A stretch of DNA of 64,000 nt from Isochrysis galbana (lineage: Eukaryota; Haptophyta; Isochrysidales; Isochrysidaceae). Position 1 is the first letter of the stretch; each line of letters starts with the position of its first letter. The stretch spans positions 6,426,273 through 6,490,272 of the forward strand of contig CM030931.1 in assembly GCA_018136815.1 (NCBI GenBank), given 5' to 3'. Below the pieces are notes generated by a model. It saw only the letters and a list, made by a program, of their open reading frames with translations, ran no database searches and was not told the origin of the DNA. Of the stretch, positions 40,171-50,623 are shown piece after piece. A program made the position numbers and the translations under genes.

Positions 40171-41051
40171 ATGTCGGTACGAGGCGCTGGCTGCCTGCTG
40201 CGCCGGCTTCTTCCGCTCCTCGTGTTCGTGGAGGTCAACGCTTATGCGTCACGGACTAATATGGGCTATGGGTGTATTGCCGTCAGGCGTCGACCATCTA
40301 CGTTCATGGCTACTGGTCGTGTCAAGCACCATGAAAAGGGCCGCCGGACGTCGCGCGTGGCGCAAGTTGTGCAGCAGGAGCTCTCAACGATCATTCGATC
40401 CGGCTCGGTTCATGGCCCGCGTGCTATTCAGGATCGCCTCCGACTAATGATCTCAATCGTTGACGTTGACGTCTCGCCAGATCTCGGCAACGCTAAAGTG
40501 AAGGTCTCGATCATCGGAGACAGGAAGGACAAGATTTCTGCTATCCGCTGGCTGCAGAGCTCAGCCGGTCCCATCCGGCACAAAATGGCCCAGGAGCTCA
40601 AGGCAATGCGAAGAGTGCCACGCCTCTCTTTCACGCATGTGGATGTCGGGAAAGCTGTCGACGTCATGGTGCGCGCCGAACTTGAGATCTATCTCAGTGC
40701 TCGATGGAGCCTTCAAGGTGACCCTCCCATGAATTGACGTGAATCCAACATGCCAATTGTATTCAGGTGCGAATCGATAAATTGTCAGAGGAGCGACGGG
40801 CTCAGGGCAGCGACTGGATTGATGACGACGGGCTTGATTTTAACGTGGAGGACGACGACGCCTTCGATGATTTTGATGACTTTGACGATGAAGAAGAGGA
40901 CGACTTCCTGGAGCATGAGAGTGCTCTACTTGTCACGGGCTCCATTGATTCCACAGATCCAAAACGGGCTCCGGGTACCGGGGAAAACACCATGAGGGCG
41001 CTCTATGTCGATGACGATGATGTGGACGATCTGTTCCAGTACGTGAAGTGA
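40171..41051 (+). CDS. rbfA: Plastid ribosome-binding factor A (RbfA)
   Basis: 260 residues in two exons, 40171-40668 and 40767-41051, separated by a 98-nt GT-AG phase-0 intron. RbfA binds the 30S subunit and helps 16S rRNA 5'-end maturation. The KH-like core runs from RRTSRVAQVVQQELSTII through LMISIVDVDVSPDLGNAKVKVSI to SSAGPIRHKMAQELKAMRRVPRLSF. Splicing joins HVDVGKAVDVM to VRIDKLSEERRAQ, completing the usual end of the domain. The N-terminus is a signal peptide (CLLRRLLPLLVFVEVNA) ending before YASRTN, followed by a basic transit-like stretch, so plastid targeting is likely. A very acidic C-terminal tail (DDFDDFDDEEEDD) extends beyond bacterial RbfA length. Confidence 0.9.
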
Positions 41052-41143
41052 TGGTGGTAAAGTTCTTCCGCATGGTGATTGAGGGGATGGACACGTCTCA
41101 CCACTTCTACCATTCTTTCGCCCTTGATTCTTGTGAGTGAACT

Positions 41144-41278
41144 ATGGCGAGCAAGGCATTTGGGAAGCTGCAGCTCTCAGCATCGGATTCTACAGGTAGT
41201 GCTTGGTTGGTGTGCCGGCTGATTGTCGAAAATTGTGCTCGAATTCGTAGATTTTCGTCTTGTGGTATGTGTATGTGT

Positions 41279-41353
<75 letters not shown>

Positions 41354-43380
41354 TGAGCGAACTAAGTGTTGCTATACTTCGTTGCGATGGAGCGCGCGGC
41401 GCCGCGCCCCCCTCTCCCTTCTCCTCTAGGCTTGATCACCGAGGACGGCTCCTCGCCCATCGCCCACCCATAGACATCAATGTCTTATTTTGTCGCACGA
41501 GCCCTCAACTAAGTTTATACTTAGTTCGCCCATGGGGGGCACGAGCCCCCCCCTCTCTCCACTCCTCCCCTGCCATGGGGGACGAACCACCCATGCTCCT
41601 AGCATGCCTGATGGCTTGCCAAGAGCAGGAGCACACACTGCCCTGCTGGCCCACTCTCTCACTCACAAGCTCGCCTGTCTCTGTCTCCTGTCTCGCTCGC
41701 CCTGGCCTCGTGGCCAGCCCATCGCTCCAACCTCCCCTCCCCCCCTGGGCGACAGGCAGACAGGTGCAAAGTGGGGGCCCCTGAGGCTCAGGAGCGCAAG
41801 TGAGGGAGAGGTAGGGGAGGTCAGGGCCCAGCCCCAGCCTCCTCTGCCCCCTGAGCTGGCCTCCAAGAGCCTCCAGGGGTCGCCAATGGGCAGCTGCAGG
41901 CCTGCCGCAGGCGCGCCATCGCGCGTGCGTCTTTTGTCAGTTTTTGATTACGTTTTGTTGTGGGGGCCCAGTGGGGGGGGGGGGGGTCCGGGTCCTAATG
42001 GGCCCCGGATATGTGCTGGTTGGGTGTATTGGGAACTTTCTACCGAAAAAAATCCTCAAATTTCCTCAGTCTTGAGATGGTCATTTTTTACCCCTAATAA
42101 AAAACATCCGCCCTAAAAGTTTGCTGCGTGAAAGTAGTCGGTCCATAGCCGATAGCCGCGTGTGCGGTGTTAATATTATACAAAAAAACATCTGAAGATT
42201 CTGGCCCTTTGGGAAGGGTGAGCAGAGTTCTTGGGTGCCCGGGTTGATCGCCTCCTGGAGGGTCTTCTTCGTGGGGGCAATGCGCCTCGTTTGCTCGCGC
42301 TCGAGGCGTGCTGCTTTCTCTTCTTCGCACACGCAGATGCGGAGAGGGGGGTGGAACGCTTAGGCGTATCCCTTATTGTAGCCCTTCCTTGCATCCCTTT
42401 GGGTTTGGGCCGGCGTGAAGTATCGTTCCGTCAATCATGGGACATCAATCGAATGGAGCCATCAAAATGCAAAATCAAAATGCCCATAGTCCATCGTTAT
42501 TTATACAACAATAATCACATGATTGATGGCCCATTCTCGATGTTTTACACCTACGGCGTGCGCTTTCGGTTTGGCTATTTTTGGCATTCCCTGATAATCA
42601 CACCACACACCACGGAGCGCGCGTACCAAAGCTGATCATGATACGCAGCTTGCGGAGCTCGCTGCAGGTGAGCCCAAATCCGTCTTCTGGGACATTTCCT
42701 CCAAAGACTGGGAGGACTACGCGAAGCCAGAGTCGTCGGTGCTCGACAAAGGAATCGACCGTATGTATGACGTACTTGTTGAGGAACTGCGGATGTGCAG
42801 GAAGAAGACATCCAATAGTGAGACATTCCAGGAATACCTCTTCCATCTCCTTGGAGGGTTTTCGCATCTGATGACGCTCCACGTCGCCCTCGGTGCCACA
42901 AAGCAGCCGAGCACGAAGGACCATGTCACGTGATGTCTACCTTTCTTCTGAACCAGCTCGATACCGACCGTGACGAACTAGCGTGCATGCACAAATGCTG
43001 CTTGCTGGGTACAAAGGGTTGTGTCACGGAACATGGAACTAGGCCGAAGTGTCTGTGCTCAGGTGTCTGGAGGAAAGGGCGTCTGTCCGTCGATGCTCAG
43101 CTCGGAAGACGTGCGATGGGAGGACGTCGACCTACAGGCGATCGGGTGGACTCAACCAGTCCGCTCCCTAAAAATCGAGTGCCATCCGGACTCGGCAGCG
43201 GCAAAACGAAAAGACAAATTTCAAGCTGAAGTAACTAAGATATTCGCAAAGGGAGCCGCATTTCTGCTAGGAGCCATCGTGCTCGCAGTATTTGTAATCA
43301 TTCTCTTGTTGAAACTACTCAACAAGCGGTCCACCGAAAAAAATCCAAAGGGAGACGCCGCCGCGCCACAAGCTAAATAA
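41144..43380 (+). CDS. Unknown protein with C-terminal membrane anchor; first intron 1.4 kb
   Basis: Exon 1 is 41144-41195 (MASKAFGKLQLSASDST). A GT donor at 41196 pairs in frame with an AG before 42632, giving ADHDTQLAELAAGEPKSVFWDISSKDWEDYAKP, and the frame runs on to about 42930. The last exon begins near 43063 and ends at 43380 with DVRWEDVDLQAIGWTQPVRSL, a membrane helix (AAFLLGAIVLAVFVIILLLKLL) and a Lys-rich end, a tail-anchor arrangement. The junction between exons 2 and 3 is not settled (a donor at GACCAT-GTCACG is possible; another small exon may lie near 42956-43012). I recognise no family. The long first intron contains a TG microsatellite and two repeat copies. Confidence 0.55.
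41280..41352 (+). repeat. (TG)n microsatellite
   Basis: About 36 TG units with one TTG interruption near 41315. It lies inside the first intron of the gene above. Confidence 0.95.
41508..41924 (+). repeat. Palindrome-ended retroposon copy, plus orientation
   Basis: Starts AACTAAGTTTATACTTAGTT (the family palindrome) and CGCCCATGGGGGGCACGAGC, then follows the family as far as GCCGCAGGCGCGCCATCGCGCG, where the repeat at 41925 takes over. It lies inside an intron. The 3' end of the family is missing. Confidence 0.8.
41925..42112 (+). repeat. Dispersed repeat, copy at 47501-47693
   Basis: About 190 bp: GCGTCTTTTGTCAGTTTTTG, GTTACGTTTTGTTGTGGGGGCCC or the like, a G run, GGTCCTAATGGGCCCCGGAT, TTGGGTGTATTGGGAACTTT, AAAAAAATCC, GAGATGGTCATTTTTT. 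The two copies differ by a few bases and by G-run length. Confidence 0.9.
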
Positions 43381-44423
43381 AAAGAGCACTTAAACAATCC
43401 AGACGGGGAGTGTTCATGTTAATACTTCATCTCTAGTCGCTTCAACTCATTCAGCAGGTCTCGCTGGTCACCGGCCCCTCACGCGGCAGGCACACACGCG
43501 CTCGACCGCCAAGTGCAACCTTAAAAAAGAAACTGACTTGCTGCGATATTACCATCTGAAACCTGCAAGTTTGTACCTTAATAAGGGGGTCCTTCAAGTA
43601 GAACTTATACCGTCCACATGGGGGGCACTTGCCCAAAAAACCACCAAACCTGAGGTTGCACCCTCTCATGGTGGTCTCCATGAGGTCTATGCGTGCGCTG
43701 TCCGCGGTGGTGCGGGGGTGTGGTGAGGTGGCTCTTGTGCCCACCTGGCTGGGCATGTCGTCTGGGCGCGGTCGCTTCGGCGACAGCGGAGTGTCCATCA
43801 GCAGTTCGTCCATCTCAGCGAGGGCGGCGGCAGCGAGGGAGGGAGGCAGCGCGCGCCCCATGACCCTATCGTTTTAACGATAGTTGTGTTAATATTATAC
43901 AGTTTTATAGTTTATACCAAGATGGGGGGGGCGGGGATAAAAAAGCTGGACCTTAGGCCTCAGGTTGCAACCTCATCGAAGCAGCGCGCGCGCGCCTATT
44001 CCGCCGCTTGAGGAACCCGGGGAGGGATGGAGGATGTTGGTTGGGAAGGGTGGGTAAGAGGGAGAGTAGAGAGTAGCACGAGCACGCTGCCTTACGCCGT
44101 GCACGTGGCGGTAATTTGTTTAAGATTCTTCTCCGCCAGTGATATTCACTTCTAATCTTAAGCTTAAGTAATCACTCATCACTCTCGGACGAGTGCATAT
44201 CGGGGAGTGCTACTGTTCGGCATGCTAGATGCAGGCATTCGGACTGTGCGACTCCAAGGATGTGGCCCGAGCCCCGACGACAGCATGCTTGGGGGTACGT
44301 GACACTTGGGAACGAATAGAAGTCATGATGAAGAAAGAACACAAGAGGGATCGCAAGCTTGCAAAGGTGACAAGGGAATGTGAAGGACAGGTTTGTTTGG
44401 TCACCGAAGCAATGCCTATGGCG
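43381..44423. other. Intergenic; gene-like open frame with repeat tail
   Basis: A minus-strand frame at 43451-43861 begins MGRALPPSLAAAALAEMDEL and contains TPLSPKRPRPDDMP, which looks protein-like; from about 43670 downward it runs into the GGTGCAACCTCAGG repeat also seen at 32889. It may be an exon captured by, or belonging to, a mobile element. The rest has no supported gene. Confidence 0.35.
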
Positions 44424-45944
44424 TTATGGGTGTGTGCGTGTTTGTGCATCATCTTCTCCTATGCGGAGCTTGTACCTCTCACGATAGTATGCGCGCTCTG
44501 CATGCAACTTTTTTTGGTACTTGGCCGAGATCCGATCATGATTGGAGTTGATGCGATCGATGATGTCGCTGACCGTCAAACCTGTGATGTCCGATGTGAG
44601 CGCGACTATTAGCAAACCAAGTGCGAATGCTGGGATACACTCTACTCAGGGTATTCCCTTGTTCCTCAAAAAAGAGGGTTCCTAGGCGATGTGCAGGGAG
44701 CGCAAAGGCTGGTTCTCGCGAGGTCTTCTGTCGCGCGTACCTGTGCGGGATGGGATGGTCACGAAGATGCCCATACGCTTTGGAATTTCGTATGGATCAC
44801 GCTCGTCCTCATTGTGATCATGTGTGGTGCCATGAGCAACGACAGAGATGTTGAGAGCCGAAATCATCTCTGGAGTCAAATTCCACGGCGGATCAATTAC
44901 GATATCGCTCGTGTAACGACATGCCAACACGGAAAGCACACGCTCTTGCTGGTTGAGAATGGGGAAATTCTGTCCACGATGGCGGTTGACCACTGCATCG
45001 GAGTGAACTCCAACGAGCAAGTAATCACCAAGCTTACTAGCGTTGCGCAAGAAGTCAACGTGGCCTGCGTGAAACATGTCCCACCCACCATCAACGTATA
45101 CGATCCGGGCATCGTCCCGCGGTGGCGTACAGTACTGTGCAAACAGACGCATCATCTGAGATGTTGTCAAGAACTTGCTTTCACGAATGAACACTTCAGG
45201 TTCCTCTGCGTGGGAGGGCTCCTCCTCAGTAACGCTCTCCCTTCGCAATGGATCGTTACCTTTTGCGTGATGCTCCCGAGTCGAAAGAAGCATCCGACCG
45301 ACAATTTCTGTCGTCGATACTCCTTCGGTGCGAGGGATCGTCCTATAAATGCCGAGCTTGCGTGCGGACTCATAAACATCGCGCCCGTCAACAATGCACG
45401 GATCATCACCATGTACGACAATGTCGATTTTGTATTCCTTGATGGCCCAGTCCAGATACTGCTCGGACATGATATATGGGACTCCTGGGACAACCTCATC
45501 CACCCATTTGCAAGCGCGCACGGACGCAAGGCGCTCGTCCTCGCTCATTATTGGTGGGCCGCCCTTGCATTGGGTGATCGAAGCGTCATCATTAATACCA
45601 ACCACCAGATGAGTGCCAAGAGCCCGACCTTTTCGGAATGCATTCGCGTGGCCAAAGTGCATCATATCGAACGCCCCGTCCATCCAAACCCTGATCTCCC
45701 CATTTTGGGGCGAACGGGTCGCCTGAGTGGCTTCAATCTCCTGCCGCAGATCCTCTGCACGCCTCTCTAAGTCTGCCAGCTTTCTTTTCAAGACGGACGT
45801 ACTGCGGGTCAATGCGCGTGAATGCCATCCTAGTATCTTTCGCTTACGTACCAGCAACGCGGTACAAATGCCTACCATAGCTGCAGCAAGACATGTCGTT
45901 CTCAAGAGTGGAGTGCTCAGCACCGAGGGAAGCCGCGAGGACAT
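44424..45944 (-). CDS. CTP:phosphoethanolamine cytidylyltransferase (ECT/PCYT2)
   Basis: 453 residues in two exons, 44741-45944 and 44424-44581, with a 159-nt GT-AG phase-1 intron. It makes CDP-ethanolamine from CTP and phosphoethanolamine, the rate-limiting Kennedy-pathway step to phosphatidylethanolamine. It has two tandem cytidylyltransferase folds: the first with MDGAFDMMHFGHANAF and RTEGVSTTEIVGRML, the second with VDGGWDMFHAGHVDFLR. Both HxGH nucleotide-binding motifs are intact. The splice makes IPSRTGLTVSDIIDRI, the expected end of the second domain. An N-terminal hydrophobic helix (TTCLAAAMVGICTALLV) precedes a coiled stretch, as in plant enzymes anchored to the outer mitochondrial membrane. 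The exact 3' end after GEDDA is slightly uncertain. Confidence 0.94.
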
Positions 45945-47500
45945 CCAGCCGCTGCCACCCGTCCGCCAACTCGCCCGGGCGGAAGGAAGAGTGCTTAGTG
46001 TTAGTGCTCAGCCACAGTTGTTTTGTAGGGTGGAGTTTTCTAGCCCGAGGGGTGACGTCATCGGTAGCGAAGGTACGTAATTGGCTTGTCGCGCCAGCTA
46101 GCCCTCAATGGTAACTCTGATCTATGTTGCTCTTCTCACAATCACTGGGCCCCATATAGGTTGGGCTGAACATGGTACCCCCGCCGAGAGGGTTTCGTCC
46201 CTCTTCCGCGTGCGACTGACGACTGACGACTGAGCAGCTAGGGCCTACATGGTAAACACGGGTTCACCGTGTTTGTACAGAGGCCAAAAACAGCCCGTTT
46301 TCACCGTGTTTCAAACGCCCTCCCTAGCAGCACGCCGTGTTTGCGAGGTTCCCGCGTTTCTAGAAAAGCCAAAAACATGCTGTACTTGCGGTGTTTGGAG
46401 GCCCCCCCTGCCGTGTTTCACATCTAGGAGCTAGGGGTTGGCGCATATATCCGGATCCGGATATATATGAACCTATCGCATCTTAAGGATTGGGATTGGG
46501 GATAGATGGACGAGCGTAGCAGCCGAGCAGCAAGCAGCCGACCGACGGAGGCTACTACGTATGTATATATGAAGTATGAAGTATCGATGCTACTTGTAAA
46601 ATAGATAATATTATGGTGCCCTAGCTTACGCTTACGCTGTACGCTGTAGGCTGTCCTGTTTTGCGTCCGAGGAGTGGGTTTTGTTTTTGCATGGCCACCC
46701 CGGCCACCTAAGACGAAAAGGACACAAAAGGACTTCGGATATGTGCTTCCCATCACTATACTAGCCTTAGCCTTAGCGGAAAGTTTTGTGGCCTATAGAG
46801 CTCGTTGAAATGTTGACCCTTTTATTTAGTGTATGTATGAGTATGACCGCCCTCCGCCCTAGCAGCCGGAGGGACGTCTGGCGTCTGGGTTGCTCGCGGG
46901 TTGGGACGACCCGCGGATGGAAGGTGGGGTTGTGCATGCCCTTGTCTCTGACGCCACTCTCGACGCCATGGAGCTGCAGTGGGGCCTGCGGGGGCCACGA
47001 AGAACCACGTGCCAGCCTTCAACGCGCTTAGGAATTAGGAATTGGCTGGGCACGGAGTATTGCTAGAGGCATGAGCTTCTTGGATCGGCCCCATTTCTAT
47101 TGGGCACTATAAAATCTTACCCTTTGGTTTCTAGAAGGTGCTCAAACTGCATGAAAGCCTCCTCATGTAGAGAGCTTGGCCGACATGTGCTTATTTTTTC
47201 AGTTGAAGCTCGTTGTGACTCGCAATGTATTTTTTTGCATATGTGTGCGCGACATCGCGAGCCTCGTGCATCAGCCCCGACATCGAGAACGGGCTCTGAG
47301 TCACTCAACGCGCTTTGACACCCAACATCCACGCGAGCTGCAAGCCTCCGAAGCTGCACACATCGCCCGATTGGCGTGACCATCCGGGTGGGATATGCGT
47401 ATATGGTAGCTGGTGGGGTCCGCCATCCGGATGGATCGTCGAAAACGGCCACGCAGCGCGCCCGGCATCGGTTCGAAGTTGGGCTTTTTGAGCTTTTGCG
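45945..47500. other. Intergenic with a CCGTGTTT cluster
   Basis: Five CCGTGTTT or CGGTGTTT words lie between 46266 and 46420. AT-rich TATATATG-type sequence lies at 46445-46610. No gene is supported. Confidence 0.45.
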
Positions 47501-47693
47501 ATTTTAGCGTCTTTTGTCAGTTTTTGGTTACGTTTTGTTGTGGGGGCCCAAGGGGGGGGTCCGGGTCCTAATGGGCCCCGGATATGTGCTAGTTGGGTGT
47601 ATTGGGAACTTTCTCCCGAAAAAAATCCTTAAATTTCCTCAATTCTGAGATGGTCATTTTTTCACCCCTTATAAAAAAAACTGTTTGACCGCC
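47501..47693 (+). repeat. Dispersed repeat, copy of 41925-42112
   Basis: Same order of blocks as the copy in the first intron at 41.9 kb, ending near AAAAAAACTGTTTGACCGCCC. Confidence 0.9.
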
Positions 47694-48186
47694 CTATCAC
47701 AACAAAGGAACAAAGGAACACATTCCCAGGGCACGGAACATGTTGACAAGAGCACACTAGATGGCATGCCTCAAGTGATGCGCGGCGAGCTCGCTCTCGC
47801 TCTCGAAGATCGTCGGCCTTGTCGCGCGCCTGCACAGTGTAGTTGGTGCCCTTTGTCTAGGCATCTCTGGGCGCGAGGGAGGCTTGGGCTTGGCCGTGGG
47901 AGCCATGGGGAACGTTGCGGGCCGCTTCACGAAGCGGGCCGTTCTACGAAGCTCATGCCTCTAGGGATGATAGCCAACAAGATGTCCTGCGACCCTATAA
48001 GTTCTAAAGACAAGTACTATTGCACGAGAGTACGAAGTTCACCTCTGAATGCCAGCCGAGCAGCGCCGCCTCGATCCGCGAGCCGTCGGCGTCGGGAACT
48101 AGCTTACCAGCTTGTTCCTTGGCCGCCGACGCTGACCCGACGAGCCGCCTTTCCTTTCACGCCTTTGAGCTGCATCGCACGGATCT
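47694..48186. other. Upstream region of the F-box-like gene, no gene seen
   Basis: An open frame passes through it in the plus strand but changes character and has no recognisable domain. Confidence 0.35.
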
Positions 48187-49464
48187 ATGGGGCGCATTCG
48201 GCTGTTGCTCGACTTACCCGATGCGCTCATCATCTTGATCTGCGAGAAATTCGACAGCGTATCTACTCTAGGGGCCTTCACCTCTTCATGCTCAGCAATC
48301 CTTGCACTCGTCAAGGCCGGCATCCCCACAGCGTGGCGGGCCATTGCTCTCCAAAGCGGTGCGCTCGCTGTCTGGGACGCGTGTCGTGTCTCAGCATGCG
48401 CATGGGCTGCGTTCTCTGGAGGTGCCTCATGAGTGCTCAATGGTGCACCGCACCACCTTTGCGTCCCTCTCTATGGAGGTATAATCCCTCCTGTGTGAGC
48501 ACCTGGCTCATCAATGCTTGTGTGTCTTGCAGGCGACATACCTTTGACAATCATGGGCATCGTTACACCAGACGAATGCCATTACTTGCTCCGTGCAGTT
48601 CATCAAGTCCGTGCATTGCTGGCTCCGTTCACCCCACAACCTGCTGGAAGCGGAACATTGGATCGGCTAAAGAGCCCTAGAAGCCTGATCCCGCGCAATC
48701 CTCGCTGTCCACTCGGTGCGATGCCAATGTCGCCTCCAATTCTCTTGTTGCCGCGTGATGCTCGGTGGCTTCACATGTTTTCCCGTTTTGGTCAACACTT
48801 CTTGCACCTAGAGCGTGGACGTGTGTTGCACCTTCATGACGAGGCAGGTCGTTGTCTCTACCGATCAAGAGTCGTACGCGGCGGTACAGGTGCACTAGCG
48901 TATAGTAGCCGCCTTCGACCGCCCCAACCACCTCCGACAGCGATGATGGAGGCGGTGCAACTTTTACAATTCCGGTCGACCATTGCTTCCCGCATTGCCG
49001 TGCTTGATATTTCTAGCAACAACGACGGCATCTCTCTCCTGGATTCCATCAAACAGAGCTTGGCCCCGTTTCATGCTGCTGCCAACGATGTGGGGCGGAA
49101 TGGACAGGTCACTCCAAAGCCCAGATTACCGCATCAACCACTCAACATTCAGGAGATTGATGGAACACAAGACAGGTGTGCAAGTAAACGATCAATGTAT
49201 TGTGATTGGGACGTCGATTCCACTTTCGTCTTTGTCTCTGGTGGTTCTTGGCCTCGCAATCTGCATGGCGTGATGCCTCACGTGCGTGACGTGGTGACTC
49301 GCAGCGCAGCATCTCAGCCCCCGAGACGGGTGCTCATAATAGCTCCATCAGATGTTGCTGCACTCGTCATTCGGAATGCACTAGTTATATGCATCTTCAC
49401 GCAGGTTGGCGGAGAAGTCAACGTTCAGCCCTCGGTGATACCATCGGGTGCGTGCAGCCGTTAG
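48187..49464 (+). CDS. F-box-like protein
   Basis: 388 residues if exon 1 (48187-48421) is joined to exon 2 (48533-49464) by a 111-nt GT-AG phase-1 intron, giving AAFSG-GDIPLTIMGIVTP. The N-terminus LLLDLPDALIILICEKFDSVSTLGAFTSSC fits the F-box helix bundle that binds Skp1 in SCF ubiquitin ligases; the usual Leu-Pro pair is present. The rest shows no WD40, LRR or Kelch pattern that I can see. A paired hydrophobic stretch (RVLIIAPSDVAALVIRNALVICIF) lies near the end. Another possible donor, ATGGAG-GTATAA near 48480, would leave a 53-nt intron and a different frame, so the model is tentative. Confidence 0.5.
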
Positions 49465-49553
49465 TCAAACTCATCCACTTGATGGTGGAATGCAGTGGCA
49501 GTGCCCATAGGCCTAGGAGCATGCCGCGCCACCCGTATACTTGATGAGGCTAA

Positions 49554-50587
49554 GAGAATAATAATCAATGTTATATCCTGGCCAACCCCAACCCCACTAG
49601 CTAATTGGACATAACGTCTCAGTCCCGGAATCCCGCCATGCCTGACGGGCCAGGTGTCCGAGTGATACCGGGGGGTGGGGGCACTGCCCCCTCCCCTCGA
49701 TATTTGTCCTCCCCCCAGTGCATGCACCGGCCCCGCGCACCCCAGCGCGTCCTCTCCTCGAGTCCACGCTGGGGGAAAACCCCTTTCGGGTAAAAGCAAC
49801 GCAGGGGGGGGGGGGCATTCGTGAGATAGGAGCCCAGAAGCGCTAATCTCCCTCGCTAGAGCGAGTGGCCGCGGCGAGCCGCGGCCCTTCCCTCCTTGCT
49901 CTGGCGCCCCCGTCTTCTCTTACCCAAACGGGGCGAGAAGACACGTTTCTGCCGGAGGGGAGAGCTGCCGCTCCCCCCTCCCCTCCCCAGAAGCGCTAAT
50001 CTCCCTCGCTAGTGCGAGTGGCCACGGCGAGCCGCGGCCCTTCCCTCCTGGCTCTGGCGCCCCCGTCTTGTCTTACCCAAACGGGGCGAGAAGACACGTT
50101 TCTGCCGGAGGGGAGAGCTGCCGCTCCCCCCTCCCCTCCCTCTTCCCTTTTCCTCCTCTCTTCCCTGCGGCGGGGGCCCATGGCGCGCGCCTGCGGCCCC
50201 TCGCTCAGGTCCCCAGATGGCCTGCAGGGCCTGGGAGCACAGCTCAGGGGGCAGGTGAGGCTGGGGCATGGCCCTGGCCCCTCCTGCCTCTCCCTCGCTA
50301 GCTCTCGAGCCCCTGCCAGTCGACTGGAGCTGGCTCGGGGGTCCTGATCAGGGGGGCCCAGGGGGAGGAGGGGCTGGTCAGAGGGATGGGCAGGCCACGA
50401 CGGGCCAGGGCGGGCGAGTCAGGCGGGCCTGTGGGGAGAGGAATGGGTCAGCAGGGCTGTGTGCTCCTGGCAAGCCATCAGGCGTGCCAGGAGAGTGGGT
50501 GGTTCCTCCCCCATGGCAGGGGAGGAGTGGAGAGAGAGGTGGGCTCGTGCCCCCCCATCCATGGGCGAACTAAGTATAAACTTAGTT
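49554..50587 (-). mobile_element. Palindrome-ended retroposon, copy 1
   Basis: Flanked by GTATACTTGATGAGGCTAA at 49535-49553 and 50588-50606, a 19-bp target duplication. The right end is the perfect palindrome AACTAAGTATAAACTTAGTT. Read on the minus strand the element starts with this palindrome and ends in an AT-rich tail (TTATTATTCTC). It is non-coding and GC-rich. An internal segment of about 154 bp is tandemly duplicated (AGAAGCGCTAATCTCCCTCG starts at about 49836 and 49990). Confidence 0.88.
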
Positions 50588-50623
50588 GTATACTTGATGA
50601 GGCTAATACATGGTGTTAGTCAA

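Noticed and set aside
41144..41356. Cys-Val repeat proteins
   Set aside because: They are translations of the (TG)n microsatellite; only the first 52 bases are kept as an exon.
47461..47480. tRNA-like GGTTCGAA word
   Set aside because: No acceptor or D stem can be built around it; no convincing tRNA or rRNA gene was found anywhere in the window.
50012..50573. Several 60-215-codon frames in the GC-rich repeats
   Set aside because: They are repeated in every retroposon copy without codon-position bias or domain, and shift frame between copies.
49554..50587. Helitron, because of the hairpin at one end
   Set aside because: Helitrons make no target duplication and end in CTRR; these copies have 17-19-bp duplications and no CTRR.
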